DNA of 61,533 nt, taken from the NCBI RefSeq assembly GCF_042684665.1, contig NZ_JBHULY010000003.1, positions 1-61,533 of the forward strand. Reading direction: 5' to 3'. The notes below the pieces were generated by a model. That model ran no database searches. It had not been told where the DNA came from and saw only the letters and a program-made list of their open reading frames with translations. This document shows positions 35,167 to 43,618 of the stretch, in pieces. Source of the DNA: Jejuia rubra. Lineage in GTDB: Bacteria; Bacteroidota; Bacteroidia; Flavobacteriales; Flavobacteriaceae. The position numbers and the translations under genes are program-made. The first letter of the stretch is position 1. Every line of letters starts with the position of its first letter.

Positions 35167-35811
35167 CTATTCTAATATTTTGATTAGATCTGTAGGTGTT
35201 TCTAATATATAATCGGCTCCAGCTTCTATTAGCTCTTCTTTGGCCCTAAATCCCCAGCTTACGCCAACGGCAAGCATTTTGGCGTTTTTGGCTACTTTTA
35301 TATCAACAGAAGTATCCCCTAAATATATGCTTTCTGAGGGATTAACCCCAAGTGAGCGACAGATTTCCAATAAGACTTTGGGGTTGGGCTTTTTTAAATG
35401 CTCTTCTTTTAATCCAATAGTTGGTGAAACGTAACTGGGAAGAAGGCTTGAAGCTACTTTTTTGGTCAAAGAATCTTCCTTGTTGGATAATACACTTAGC
35501 TTAATGCCGTTGGAGTTTAGAGTGTGTAAAAGTTCCAGAGTGCCTTCGTAGGCCACTGTTTTATGGGTGCAGTTCCTGCTGTATATTGTCATCATATCAT
35601 GAAGGCATTCCTCGATAAGAAGTTCATCTGCTTCGGGAATTGCCTTGACAACTAGGCTCCGTACCCCATGACCGACAAACGTTTTGTAAGTCTCATAGTC
35701 GAAGGTTTCATAATTACGTTTTGTAAGTACCATGTTCATGGCGTCGGCTATGTCGTAAATCGAATTTACTAACGTACCGTCAAGGTCAAAAATAACTGCT
35801 TTATACTTCAT
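35167..35811 (-). CDS. HAD-superfamily phosphatase (phosphoglycolate phosphatase-like)
   Basis: A 214-residue HAD subfamily IA hydrolase. Motif I is FDLDGTLVNS (nucleophile and acid Asp at the start), motif II LSNKE, motif III Lys in the segment KKPNPK, and motif IV YLGDTSVDIKVAKNA. A helical cap between motifs I and II is of the type seen in phosphoglycolate phosphatase and pyrophosphatases. The substrate is not determined. It begins 9 bases after the carbonic anhydrase gene, so they share a transcript; the pairing would fit a photorespiratory-like carbon salvage role, but that is speculation. Confidence 0.88.
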   Translation of the reverse strand: MKYKAVIFDLDGTLVNSIYDIADAMNMVLTKRNYETFDYETYKTFVGHGVRSLVVKAIPEADELLIEECLHDMMTIYSRNCTHKTVAYEGTLELLHTLNSNGIKLSVLSNKEDSLTKKVASSLLPSYVSPTIGLKEEHLKKPNPKVLLEICRSLGVNPSESIYLGDTSVDIKVAKNAKMLAVGVSWGFRAKEELIEAGADYILETPTDLIKILE

Positions 35812-35820
35812 TGGTGAAAT

Positions 35821-36603
35821 CTAGTAATAATATTTGACTGACCGGTTATTTATAGGCTGTTCATTTCTATAATTATTCAGGGGCATGTTATTTCTCAATT
35901 TAATAACCTCCTCCACCGATAAAACAATAGGTTCCTTAAATACAATCCAATTAACACCCTCGCTACATGGAGGGGTGGTCAATGAACCGCCGTAGGAATA
36001 ATAATGTTTGTTCTCTAAAAATAATCCGGAAAGATCAATTTTTTGATGGATATCCTTTATTTCGCCATTTTTTAAAGGCAAAAAGCTTTCAAAGAATTCG
36101 AACAGTTGGCTTTCTTCGCCTTCTTCTCCCAACAATCCTAAAACGGTAATGTTTCCTGTTTTGCTGATATGCACCAAATGCATTTCAATTGGATAAATTA
36201 ACCCATTTATTTTATGCTCTGATGGTTCGTGAAAATGGATTTGCTTCAAATAATAAGTCTCGTTTTTATAATTAATGGAGTCACCAGCCTCAAAATCAAA
36301 CTGTACGGAATGTCCATTATTTTCAACTTCTTTTAGAAGTGTTTTAGGGGAGTATAGAATTTTCAACTCATCGGACATCTGGATGGAGTCAGCCCTTCGA
36401 TGGATAATATTTATAGGGGATTGATGGTTGCCATCGCAGTCTGAATTTTTCTCAATTTCAGCCCAGTTTTCAGGTGAGGTTTCACCAGAATAACTCCAGT
36501 GTGCATTGGCCAAATGCGATTTGTGTTTTTCCTTATCGTATTGTACGCAGGATAACAGTAACAATAATTGGGCAAAGCAGATAAAACCGATTTTTGCTTT
36601 CAT
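35821..36603 (-). CDS. Alpha-type carbonic anhydrase lipoprotein
   Basis: A 260-residue periplasmic enzyme interconverting CO2 and bicarbonate. The signal ends in a lipobox (LLLLLSCVQ). Landmarks: HWSYSGETSPENW, NHQSPINI, zinc ligands in QIHFHEPSEH (two His) and EMHLVH (third His), and YYSYGGSLTTPPCSEGVNW near the end, which is the conserved substrate-pocket region. All catalytic elements of the alpha class are therefore visible. A good candidate promoter lies just upstream. Confidence 0.94.
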   Translation of the reverse strand: MKAKIGFICFAQLLLLLSCVQYDKEKHKSHLANAHWSYSGETSPENWAEIEKNSDCDGNHQSPINIIHRRADSIQMSDELKILYSPKTLLKEVENNGHSVQFDFEAGDSINYKNETYYLKQIHFHEPSEHKINGLIYPIEMHLVHISKTGNITVLGLLGEEGEESQLFEFFESFLPLKNGEIKDIHQKIDLSGLFLENKHYYSYGGSLTTPPCSEGVNWIVFKEPIVLSVEEVIKLRNNMPLNNYRNEQPINNRSVKYYY

Positions 36604-36629
36604 GGTTTTGTAGTTGTTAGTTTAGACTA

Positions 36630-36656
36630 CAAAATTAAAACGAAATAAAACCCCAA
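36630..36656 (-). promoter_or_regulatory. Candidate promoter of the carbonic anhydrase-HAD unit
   Basis: On the minus strand: TTG (36656-36654), 16 bases, TAATTTTG (36637-36630), an exact TAnnTTTG, 27 bases before the ATG. Confidence 0.5.
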
Positions 36657-36680
36657 TGCCTTACATTTGTCAGTTTTCAC

Positions 36681-36712
36681 AAAAAAAAACCACCCCAAAA
36701 TGAGGTGGCTTC
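36681..36712 (-). terminator. Terminator after the YceI gene
   Basis: Stem of eight with one mismatch (ccacccca/tgaggtgg) and a short loop, followed on the minus strand by a long T-run. Confidence 0.8.
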
Positions 36713-36738
36713 AATAAATATTTGAGTTAGTCGCTCTA

Positions 36739-37395
36739 TTAAGCTTTTTTAGCCGTAAGATTTACTTTTAGCTCGATATCGTCATTGATAAATTTATCAC
36801 CTAAGTTGTCGAAGAAGGATTTAGATCCGTATTTCACCTCCCATTTTGAACGGTCAATAGTGAAACTCTCACTAGTCAGTATCAACATATCTCCATTTTG
36901 GGAAACTGAAACCGGGAAAGTAATATTTTGCTTAATCCCTTTTATGGTTAGATTCCCGGAAAGCATAGTTTTGCCTTCAGACTCTTCAATTCCAGTAACT
37001 TCAAACGCGGCATTAGGATGATTTTCAGCATCAAAAAAGTCTGCACTTTTAAGGTGCCCTGTAAGCTTCGCGTTCATTTTGTCATCGGCTGGTAAATCCA
37101 AAACGGTAATGGAGCTCATGTTTACAAGGAAGGATCCGCTTTCAATAGCGCCTTCATTTACCTTCAGCACCCCAGAGTCCAATTTAATGGTACCGTTGTG
37201 CGTTCCAGTTGGTTTGAAGCCTTTCCATTCTATAGTTGACGAGTCGATATCAGCAACATATTTTATAGCCTCAACCTTAGCTTCGGCAACTGTTTCCGCA
37301 TTCGATGTCTCTGCTTCTTTAGCTTTATTTTTACATCCTACTACCACAAGGGCAATAGCGCAAATTCCAAGAAGATTTAGAAAATTCTTTTTCAT
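36739..37395 (-). CDS. YceI-like lipoprotein
   Basis: A 218-residue lipocalin-like protein of the YceI family; members bind isoprenoid-type lipids in the periplasm. A lipoprotein signal is present (CAIALVVVGCKNK). The family pattern runs from YVADIDSSTIEWKGFKPTGT through HLKSADFFDAENHPNAAFEV to GNLTIKGIKQNITFPV and ends DDIELKVNLTAKKA. The frame extends nine codons further upstream, but the ATG at 37395 gives a proper signal and starts after the candidate promoter. A strong terminator follows the gene. Confidence 0.9.
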   Translation of the reverse strand: MKKNFLNLLGICAIALVVVGCKNKAKEAETSNAETVAEAKVEAIKYVADIDSSTIEWKGFKPTGTHNGTIKLDSGVLKVNEGAIESGSFLVNMSSITVLDLPADDKMNAKLTGHLKSADFFDAENHPNAAFEVTGIEESEGKTMLSGNLTIKGIKQNITFPVSVSQNGDMLILTSESFTIDRSKWEVKYGSKSFFDNLGDKFINDDIELKVNLTAKKA

Positions 37396-37423
37396 TTTGT
37401 AGTGTTTTTTAGTGTTAGACATG

Positions 37424-37431
37424 CAAATCTA
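37424..37431 (-). promoter_or_regulatory. Candidate -7 box for the YceI gene
   Basis: TAGATTTG on the minus strand, an exact TAnnTTTG, 28 bases before the chosen ATG. It supports the shorter start, because transcription would begin at about 37417, inside the longer frame. Confidence 0.5.
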
Positions 37432-37519
37432 ACAATTTGTTTCACAAAAGAAAATAAAAATTAAACAAAATGTGTGAATTTTTTTTGATGACAATATGGC
37501 ATTTTAGCAATAATGGCAG

Positions 37520-37527
37520 TACTTTTG
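37520..37527 (+). promoter_or_regulatory. Candidate -7 box for grpE-dnaJ
   Basis: TACTTTTG, an exact TAnnTTTG, 35 bases before the grpE ATG. No clear heat-shock inverted repeat (CIRCE) was seen in the gap. Confidence 0.5.
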
Positions 37528-37562
37528 CCAACCGAAATAGAGTAGTATTAAATTGATACATC

Positions 37563-38129
37563 ATGGCTAAAAAGAGTAAAGCGAAAGATATTGAAAAGGA
37601 GCAGGTTAATGGCTTGGAAAACGAAGCGGTAGCAGTTGAGGAGCAGGAACAAAACTCTTCCGAAAAGGAAGAACTAACTGCGGAACAGAAGTTGAAAGCC
37701 GAGCTTAAACAGGAAAAGGATAAGTATTTAAGGCTTTTTGCAGAGTTTGAAAACTACAGAAAGCGTACATCTCGAGAGCGTGTGGAGTTGTTTGCTACTG
37801 CAAGTGAAGATGTGATGAAAACTTTGTTGCCGGTATTGGATGATTTTGAGCGTGCCCTAACGCATATTGAAGAAGATAAAGAGGCCGAGGAATTAAGAAA
37901 GGGCGTATTGCTTATTTATAAAAAATTGTTGTCCACTTTAGAGCAAAAAGGACTGAAGGCCATCGCTATTGAAAAAGGAGATACTTTTGATGCCGATATT
38001 CACGAGGCTGTAACACAAATTCCAGCACCATCTGATGATTTGAAGGGCAACATTATTGACGTTATTGAAAAAGGGTACAAGCTGGGCGAAAAAATTATCC
38101 GTTATCCAAAAGTGGTAATAGGCTTATAA
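37563..38129 (+). CDS. grpE: Nucleotide exchange factor GrpE
   Basis: A 188-residue co-chaperone that releases ADP from DnaK. After an acidic, disordered N-terminus (EQVNGLENEAVAVEEQEQNS) come the long coiled-coil helix (KDKYLRLFAEFENYRKRTSRE), the four-helix part and the beta domain with GDTFDADIHEAVTQIP and the end GEKIIRYPKVVIGL. Standard length. It begins the grpE-dnaJ operon; dnaK itself is not in this window. Confidence 0.96.
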   Translation: MAKKSKAKDIEKEQVNGLENEAVAVEEQEQNSSEKEELTAEQKLKAELKQEKDKYLRLFAEFENYRKRTSRERVELFATASEDVMKTLLPVLDDFERALTHIEEDKEAEELRKGVLLIYKKLLSTLEQKGLKAIAIEKGDTFDADIHEAVTQIPAPSDDLKGNIIDVIEKGYKLGEKIIRYPKVVIGL

Positions 38130-38138
38130 GAAAACATC

Positions 38139-39254
38139 ATGGCAAAAAGAGATTATTACGAGGTATTAGGAGTTGGCAAGGGTGCGAGTGCTGGTGAAAT
38201 AAAGAAAGCTTACAGGAAAAAAGCTATCGAGTTTCACCCGGACAAAAATCCAGACAATAAGGAGGCTGAAGCAAAATTTAAAGAAGCGGCAGAGGCTTAT
38301 GAGGTTTTGAGTGACCCTGATAAAAAAGCACGATACGACCAATTTGGACACCAAGCCTTTGATGGAGCCGGCGGTTTCGGTGGTGGAGGTATGAATATGG
38401 ATGATATTTTCAGCCAGTTCGGTGATATTTTTGGGGGTGCTTTTGGTGGTGGATTTTCTGGTTTCGGCGGGGGCGGAGGCCAACGTCGTGTTAAAGGGAG
38501 CAATCTTCGTATCCGGGTTAAATTGACCTTGGAGGAAATTGCCAATGGCGTGGAAAAGAAAATTAAAGTAAAGCGCAAAGTCCAGGCACCGGGAACTACC
38601 TATAAAACCTGTTCTACGTGTAATGGAACAGGGCAGGTTACCCGCATTACCAATACCATTCTGGGACGCATGCAAACTTCGGCGCCATGTAATGTTTGTG
38701 GTGGTGCAGGACAGACTATAGATAAGAAACCTGCAGATGCTGACGCTCAGGGCTTAAAGGTGGCTGAGGAAACAGTTTCCATCAAGATTCCAGCAGGCGT
38801 TGTTGATGGCATGCAATTGAAAGTCACCGGTAAAGGAAATGAAGCTCCTGGCAATGGTATTTCTGGTGATTTATTGGTGGCCATTGAGGAATTGGACCAC
38901 GAGGCCCTGCAGCGCGAAGGGGATAATCTGCATTATGATTTATATGTAAGTTTTCCAGAGGCCGTTTTGGGGACTTCAAAAGAGATTGATACCGTAACCG
39001 GTAAGGTTCGGATTAAGGTGGAAGCTGGTGTTCAATCAGGAAAAATACTGCGTTTGCGAGGCAAAGGTATTCCAAGTATCAACGGCTATGGCAAAGGAGA
39101 TTTGTTGGTGCATGTTAACGTTTGGACGCCAAAGACTTTAAATAAGCAACAACGTGAATTTTTCGAAAATATGCTGGAAGACGACCACTTTTCGCCAAAA
39201 CCGGAAAGCTCGGATAAATCCTTTTTTGAAAAAGTGAAGGATATGTTTTCGTAG
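38139..39254 (+). CDS. dnaJ: Chaperone DnaJ with two-motif zinc domain
   Basis: The 371-residue Hsp40 partner of DnaK. The J domain (1-70) has HPD in IEFHPDKNPDNK; a Gly/Phe-rich linker follows (about 75-115). The zinc region contains only two of the four classical C-x2-C-x-G-x-G motifs, CSTCNGTG and CNVCGGAG, with an ITNTILGRMQTSAP spacer, as I recall for other flavobacterial DnaJ proteins. The substrate-binding beta domains (about 195-345) are complete. It begins 9 bases after grpE. It probably binds one zinc ion rather than two. Confidence 0.96.
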   Translation: MAKRDYYEVLGVGKGASAGEIKKAYRKKAIEFHPDKNPDNKEAEAKFKEAAEAYEVLSDPDKKARYDQFGHQAFDGAGGFGGGGMNMDDIFSQFGDIFGGAFGGGFSGFGGGGGQRRVKGSNLRIRVKLTLEEIANGVEKKIKVKRKVQAPGTTYKTCSTCNGTGQVTRITNTILGRMQTSAPCNVCGGAGQTIDKKPADADAQGLKVAEETVSIKIPAGVVDGMQLKVTGKGNEAPGNGISGDLLVAIEELDHEALQREGDNLHYDLYVSFPEAVLGTSKEIDTVTGKVRIKVEAGVQSGKILRLRGKGIPSINGYGKGDLLVHVNVWTPKTLNKQQREFFENMLEDDHFSPKPESSDKSFFEKVKDMFS

Positions 39255-39584
39255 CTGAGAATAATGTAAAAGAATTCTGAAATTTCTTTATTTCGAATAA
39301 TTTTTCGTGCATAAAATAACTTATCTTAATAGTTTTGCTATTAGTTGAGAAAAAAAAACTATATTTGATTATCGCTAATTAACATTAGTGATAATTTTTC
39401 TTTTTCATAGCAATTTTTTTCCCATCCTTAATTTCGATTGAGGGTGGGTTTTGTTTTTGGGAGTGTTCTGATTGAACAGATGCCTGAATTCTTTTGCAGT
39501 TTTCCGTTTATTTTTTGAAGCTATTAGCCTTATTTGACTCACCAACATTTAATATCTTTACATCCGCTTATCAAAAAACGATGA
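39255..39584. other. Intergenic region between dnaJ and the ABC transporter
   Basis: A 330-base AT-rich gap. No credible ORF. The only clear structure is the hairpin terminator at 39421-39458; the rest of it holds short T-runs and no RNA gene that I can recognise. Confidence 0.5.
39421..39458 (+). terminator. Terminator after dnaJ with a UUCG tetraloop
   Basis: Twelve-pair stem (cccatccttaat/attgagggtggg, with G-U pairs) closed by TTCG and followed by ttttgttttt. Confidence 0.85.
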
Positions 39585-40517
39585 ATGAATAACCTATTGG
39601 AAGTTAATGGTGTTAGTAAAAAATTTGGAGGTTTTACTGCACTCAACAATGTGTCTATTTCTGTTCCCAAAGGCAGTATTTATGGCCTTTTGGGCCCAAA
39701 TGGTGCCGGAAAGACGACCTTGATTAGAATCATCAATCAGATTACTATACCGGATTCCGGCTCTGTTTTTTTAGATGGAGAACCATTAAAACCATCACAT
39801 ATAAAAGATATTGGGTATTTGCCGGAAGAACGCGGTTTGTACAAGTCCATGAAGGTTGGGGAGCAGGCCCTGTATCTAGCGCAACTGAAGGGCTTAAGTA
39901 AAACCGAAGCAAAAGAACGCTTGAAATACTGGTTTGACCGATTGGAGATCGGAGATTGGTGGAACAAAAAAATTCAAGAACTTTCCAAAGGGATGGCCCA
40001 AAAAATACAATTTGTGGTTACTGTGTTGCACCAACCTAAACTTTTGATTTTTGATGAGCCATTTTCGGGTTTTGACCCCATAAATGCCAATTTGATCAAG
40101 GATGAAATTTTGAACTTGCGGGACAATGGTGCTACGGTAATTTTTTCGACTCACCGAATGGAATCGGTAGAGGAGCTGTGCGATGATATTGCACTCATCC
40201 ACAAATCAAACAAAATATTGGACGGCAAGATTTTGGACGTTAAACGCAGCTATCAGGCCAATATATATGAGATAGGTGTAAAAAACGCAGATCCAGAAGC
40301 ATTGCATCAACAATTGGGGGAGCAATTTGAAACTGCTCCTGCTCATTTTAAAAGCCTGGACGATGTTTTAAAATTGAACATCAAACTCAATGGCAGTCAA
40401 ACCCCAAATGATTTATTGCAATACCTCACCTCAAAAGGGGAGGTGTCCCATTTCGTGGAGCGAATTCCAAGTGTCAACGATATTTTTATTCAAACGGTAA
40501 CCCAAAATAACCTATGA
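39585..40517 (+). CDS. ABC transporter ATP-binding protein (NatA-type)
   Basis: A 310-residue ATPase of an ABC-2 exporter. Walker A GPNGAGKTT (about 37-45), signature ELSKGMAQKIQ, Walker B LLIFDEPFSGFDP and switch His in STHRMESVEEL are present. The C-terminal 90 residues match the DUF4162 domain of NatA-like proteins. It overlaps the permease gene by four bases (ATGA), so the two are translated together. The transported substrate is not known; Na+ export is the model for the subfamily but not shown here. Confidence 0.9.
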   Translation: MNNLLEVNGVSKKFGGFTALNNVSISVPKGSIYGLLGPNGAGKTTLIRIINQITIPDSGSVFLDGEPLKPSHIKDIGYLPEERGLYKSMKVGEQALYLAQLKGLSKTEAKERLKYWFDRLEIGDWWNKKIQELSKGMAQKIQFVVTVLHQPKLLIFDEPFSGFDPINANLIKDEILNLRDNGATVIFSTHRMESVEELCDDIALIHKSNKILDGKILDVKRSYQANIYEIGVKNADPEALHQQLGEQFETAPAHFKSLDDVLKLNIKLNGSQTPNDLLQYLTSKGEVSHFVERIPSVNDIFIQTVTQNNL

Positions 40518-41827
40518 ACCACTTACCACTTATCATAAAACGGGAATATCTCTCCAAAGTAAAGAACAGGTCGTTCATTATTATGACCATTTTAAGTCCA
40601 GTGATTATGATTGCCCTGATCACAGTGGTGGCCTATTTGTCTCAATTGAATAATGACAAGGTTCGCAGTATTATGGTTTTGGACGAATCGGGAATGGTCA
40701 CTGATGTTTTTAAGGATACCGAGCAAACTAAATTTACCCCATTAGAACAAATGTCTTTAAAAGATGCCAAGGATTTGGTGGTTGAGGCTTCTGCCTATGG
40801 GTTGTTGCATATTCAGAATGAGTCATCTATTGAAAAAATTTCACAAAGCGTAAAATTTTATTCCGAGGAATCGCCATCCTTGACAGTTATTTCAAATTTG
40901 GAGCGCATTTTAGGGAGGCATCTTACAGATATAAATCGGGAAAACGCCAATTTAGATGTGGCTCAAATTGAAGCCTCTAAAGTGTGGGTGGATATCAATC
41001 AAGAAACCTTTGCTGGCGAAACTTCTTCAAAATTAGATAGTTATTTAAAGTTGGGCTTTGGTGGCGCGGCGGGGTATTTACTCTTCATGTTCATCATTAT
41101 ATATGGTAATATGATAATGCGTAGTGTCATAGAGGAGAAAACGAGCCGTATTATTGAGGTCATCATTTCCTCGGTAAAACCGGTTCAGTTGATGTTGGGG
41201 AAAATTATTGGCACTTCTTTGGCAGGGCTGACCCAATTTGGCATTTGGATTTTTCTTGGGAGTATTTTACTGGTTATCGTCTCCATCATTTTTGATATCG
41301 ACATGACACAAATGCGTACCCCACAACAAGCAATGTTGGAACAAACTTTAGAAAATCCCGAGATCAATGCGCATATTCAGGAGGGAATGACGGCATTTTT
41401 TAACCTGCCATTGGCCAATTTGATCATAGCATTTGTACTATTTTTTATTGGCGGGTACCTGTTATACAGTTCGTTGTATGCAGCTATTGGTGCTGCCGTG
41501 GACAATGAAACAGACACGCAGCAATTCATGATGCCAATCATTATGCCTTTAATTTTAGCTGTTTATATTGGTATATTTACGGTGATTGAGGATCCGCACG
41601 GTACGGTGTCCACGGTGTTTTCGTTTATACCTTTTACATCGTCCGTAGTAATGCTAATGCGAATCCCCTTTGGTGTACCAGTTTGGCAACAGTTGCTTTC
41701 GTTGGCGTTGTTGATAGGTACCTTTATGTTCACAGTATGGTTTGCGGCCAAAATTTATAGGGTAGGCATATTGATGTATGGCAAGAAACCAAGTTATAAA
41801 GAGCTAATGAAATGGATAAAATATTGA
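40514..41827 (+). CDS. ABC-2 transporter permease (NatB-type)
   Basis: A 437-residue permease. A first membrane helix (IIMTILSPVIMIALITVVAYL) is followed by a long extracytoplasmic loop (about 45-175) and about five further helices in the C-terminal half, including the family segment VIEEKTSRIIEVIISSVKPVQLMLGK. It pairs with the preceding ATPase (four-base overlap) and is followed by an mscS gene one base after its stop codon, so the transcript continues. Confidence 0.9.
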   Translation: MNHLPLIIKREYLSKVKNRSFIIMTILSPVIMIALITVVAYLSQLNNDKVRSIMVLDESGMVTDVFKDTEQTKFTPLEQMSLKDAKDLVVEASAYGLLHIQNESSIEKISQSVKFYSEESPSLTVISNLERILGRHLTDINRENANLDVAQIEASKVWVDINQETFAGETSSKLDSYLKLGFGGAAGYLLFMFIIIYGNMIMRSVIEEKTSRIIEVIISSVKPVQLMLGKIIGTSLAGLTQFGIWIFLGSILLVIVSIIFDIDMTQMRTPQQAMLEQTLENPEINAHIQEGMTAFFNLPLANLIIAFVLFFIGGYLLYSSLYAAIGAAVDNETDTQQFMMPIIMPLILAVYIGIFTVIEDPHGTVSTVFSFIPFTSSVVMLMRIPFGVPVWQQLLSLALLIGTFMFTVWFAAKIYRVGILMYGKKPSYKELMKWIKY

Positions 41828-41828
41828 C

Positions 41829-42728
41829 ATGCCTTTTCAATTAAAAGAAATAGAAGAAAAGATTACAGACAGTTCCGCCTGGGAGAAAATCAATGCTGTG
41901 CTTGATGCCCATTACGATTTTAGCGATGGTATCAGTATTTCTGTAAAGGATGTGCTGGTTATCATTACCGTAATATTCTTTACCACTTTACTATTAAAGC
42001 TCGTTTTTAGAATACTTACCAAGAAATTACCCGAGGCGGATAAGACTAAGTTTAATGTTGTTTTTGGTTACTTTCGATGGTTGGTCTATGTAGTCATACT
42101 GCTGATCACCCTTCATGCGGTAGGGGTTAATGTGACGGCGGTATTCGCGGCTTCAGCTGCGTTGTTAATTGGAATTGGGCTGGCGCTTCAAACTCTTTTT
42201 CAAGATATTATTGCTGGGGTTTTAATCTTATTGGATCAAACTATCCATGTAGGCGATATAATAGAAATAGATGGAAAAATCGGTAGAGTTGAGGAAGTGA
42301 AACTACGCACCACCAGAGCAGTAACCCGAGATAATCGGGTACTTATTATACCCCATCATTTATATCTAACAAATAGTTTATACAATTGGACCCAAAATGG
42401 TTCTACTACTCGGGAGGGTGTCTCTGTTGGGGTGGCGTATGGAAGTGATGTTCAGTTAGTCAAAAAATTATTGTTGCAGGCCGCATCATCGCACGACATG
42501 GTTTTAAAGCACCCCGCTCCGACTGTTTTTTTTGAGGATTTTGGAGAAAGTTCATTGGATTTCAGGGTGATGTTTACCACAAATGATAGTTTTCAAGCCG
42601 TTTTTCCGAAGAGCGATATTCGCTTTGAAATCGATAGGCTTTTTAGAGAGCATAATATCAGTATTCCATTTCCGCAAAGAGATATTCATATTATTCAAAA
42701 TACTTCAGAAGCAAATCTTAAGGAATAA
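41829..42728 (+). CDS. Small-conductance mechanosensitive channel (MscS family)
   Basis: A 299-residue channel that releases solutes on hypo-osmotic shock. Three N-terminal helices end in the pore helix with the Ala/Gly pattern FAASAALLIGIGLALQTLFQ, and the cytoplasmic cage follows (GDIIEIDGKIGRVEEVKLRT). No extra N-terminal domain. It starts one base after the ABC permease stop codon and is followed by the outer-membrane-type protein. Confidence 0.9.
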   Translation: MPFQLKEIEEKITDSSAWEKINAVLDAHYDFSDGISISVKDVLVIITVIFFTTLLLKLVFRILTKKLPEADKTKFNVVFGYFRWLVYVVILLITLHAVGVNVTAVFAASAALLIGIGLALQTLFQDIIAGVLILLDQTIHVGDIIEIDGKIGRVEEVKLRTTRAVTRDNRVLIIPHHLYLTNSLYNWTQNGSTTREGVSVGVAYGSDVQLVKKLLLQAASSHDMVLKHPAPTVFFEDFGESSLDFRVMFTTNDSFQAVFPKSDIRFEIDRLFREHNISIPFPQRDIHIIQNTSEANLKE

Positions 42729-42729
42729 T

Positions 42730-43614
42730 ATGTTTCAAAAACTAAAAGGGTTGATTTTCGCAGTGTTTGTTTTCACTGGACTGACTGAGGTGGAAGCGCA
42801 ATTGACCGATTTAGTGAGAGTGGAATATTCCTTTATTCCACAAAGTAGATCTGAAGACCGATACACCCGTTTGAGGGCACTTTTAAATTATCCAATTAAA
42901 GTTAAAGAAGGCAATTATCTTGTGGTCGGTGCAGAATATAACAACATCTTATTAGAGCTTGAGGAGGACTATCCATTTGATGCCAGCAGAATTAATAAAA
43001 TTCATGTGATAGACCTCAATTTGGCCTATACCTTCAAATGGAACCCCCGTTGGCGCGTAGGGATGAAATTCAATCCAAGGATTGCTTCAACCCTTACGAG
43101 AAGTTTGGTGTCCGACGACTATTTTATGAATGGAGGCCTGTTTTTTATTCACGACCGCAAGGACGATGAAAGCTTGAAGCGTCCGTATCGTTTGGTTTTA
43201 GGGCTTACTTATAATGCCACCACAGGATTACCTTTTCCTTTGCCTTTTATAAGTTATTTTCGACAGATCAATGACAAATGGAGTTATAATGCCGGTGTGC
43301 CTAAATCAAATTTAAAATATGCCTTAAATGGCAAAAGTAACGTGCAGGCGTTTACTGCTTTTGATGGGTACCTTGCCCATTTACAAGAGGTTTCAGTGGT
43401 GAATGGGCAGAATGTTGACCATATTTCACTATCGGTTATAGTTGGAGGATTTGGTTACGAATATTTGTTCACTAAACATTTGGTAGGGTATTTGTATACA
43501 GGTTACACCTTTAGGCTAAATAACGTTTTAAGGAATTCAAATCGAGATGAAATTTTTAAATTAGACCGCCTAAATGCCTTTTATTTAAGAACTGGAATAA
43601 AATTTAAAATTTAA
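42730..43614 (+). CDS. Probable outer-membrane beta-barrel protein (DUF6268-like)
   Basis: A 294-residue exported protein. The signal peptide MFQKLKGLIFAVFVFTGLTE ends VEAQ. The body alternates amphipathic strands (RWRVGMKFNPRIAST, YRLVLGLTYNATTGLPFPLP, HLVGYLYTGYTFRL) and ends FYLRTGIKFKI, typical of a small barrel; the family assignment is from memory. Its frame is open 147 bases further upstream within mscS, but the ATG at 42730, one base after the mscS stop, gives a clean signal. It is followed four bases later by a sigma-54 activator gene. Function unknown. Confidence 0.7.
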   Translation: MFQKLKGLIFAVFVFTGLTEVEAQLTDLVRVEYSFIPQSRSEDRYTRLRALLNYPIKVKEGNYLVVGAEYNNILLELEEDYPFDASRINKIHVIDLNLAYTFKWNPRWRVGMKFNPRIASTLTRSLVSDDYFMNGGLFFIHDRKDDESLKRPYRLVLGLTYNATTGLPFPLPFISYFRQINDKWSYNAGVPKSNLKYALNGKSNVQAFTAFDGYLAHLQEVSVVNGQNVDHISLSVIVGGFGYEYLFTKHLVGYLYTGYTFRLNNVLRNSNRDEIFKLDRLNAFYLRTGIKFKI

Positions 43615-43618
43615 GAAT

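Noticed and set aside
38166..38675. 169-residue minus-strand ORF
   Set aside because: Antisense to the J domain and Gly/Phe region of dnaJ; composition reflects the complement of GGT repeats.
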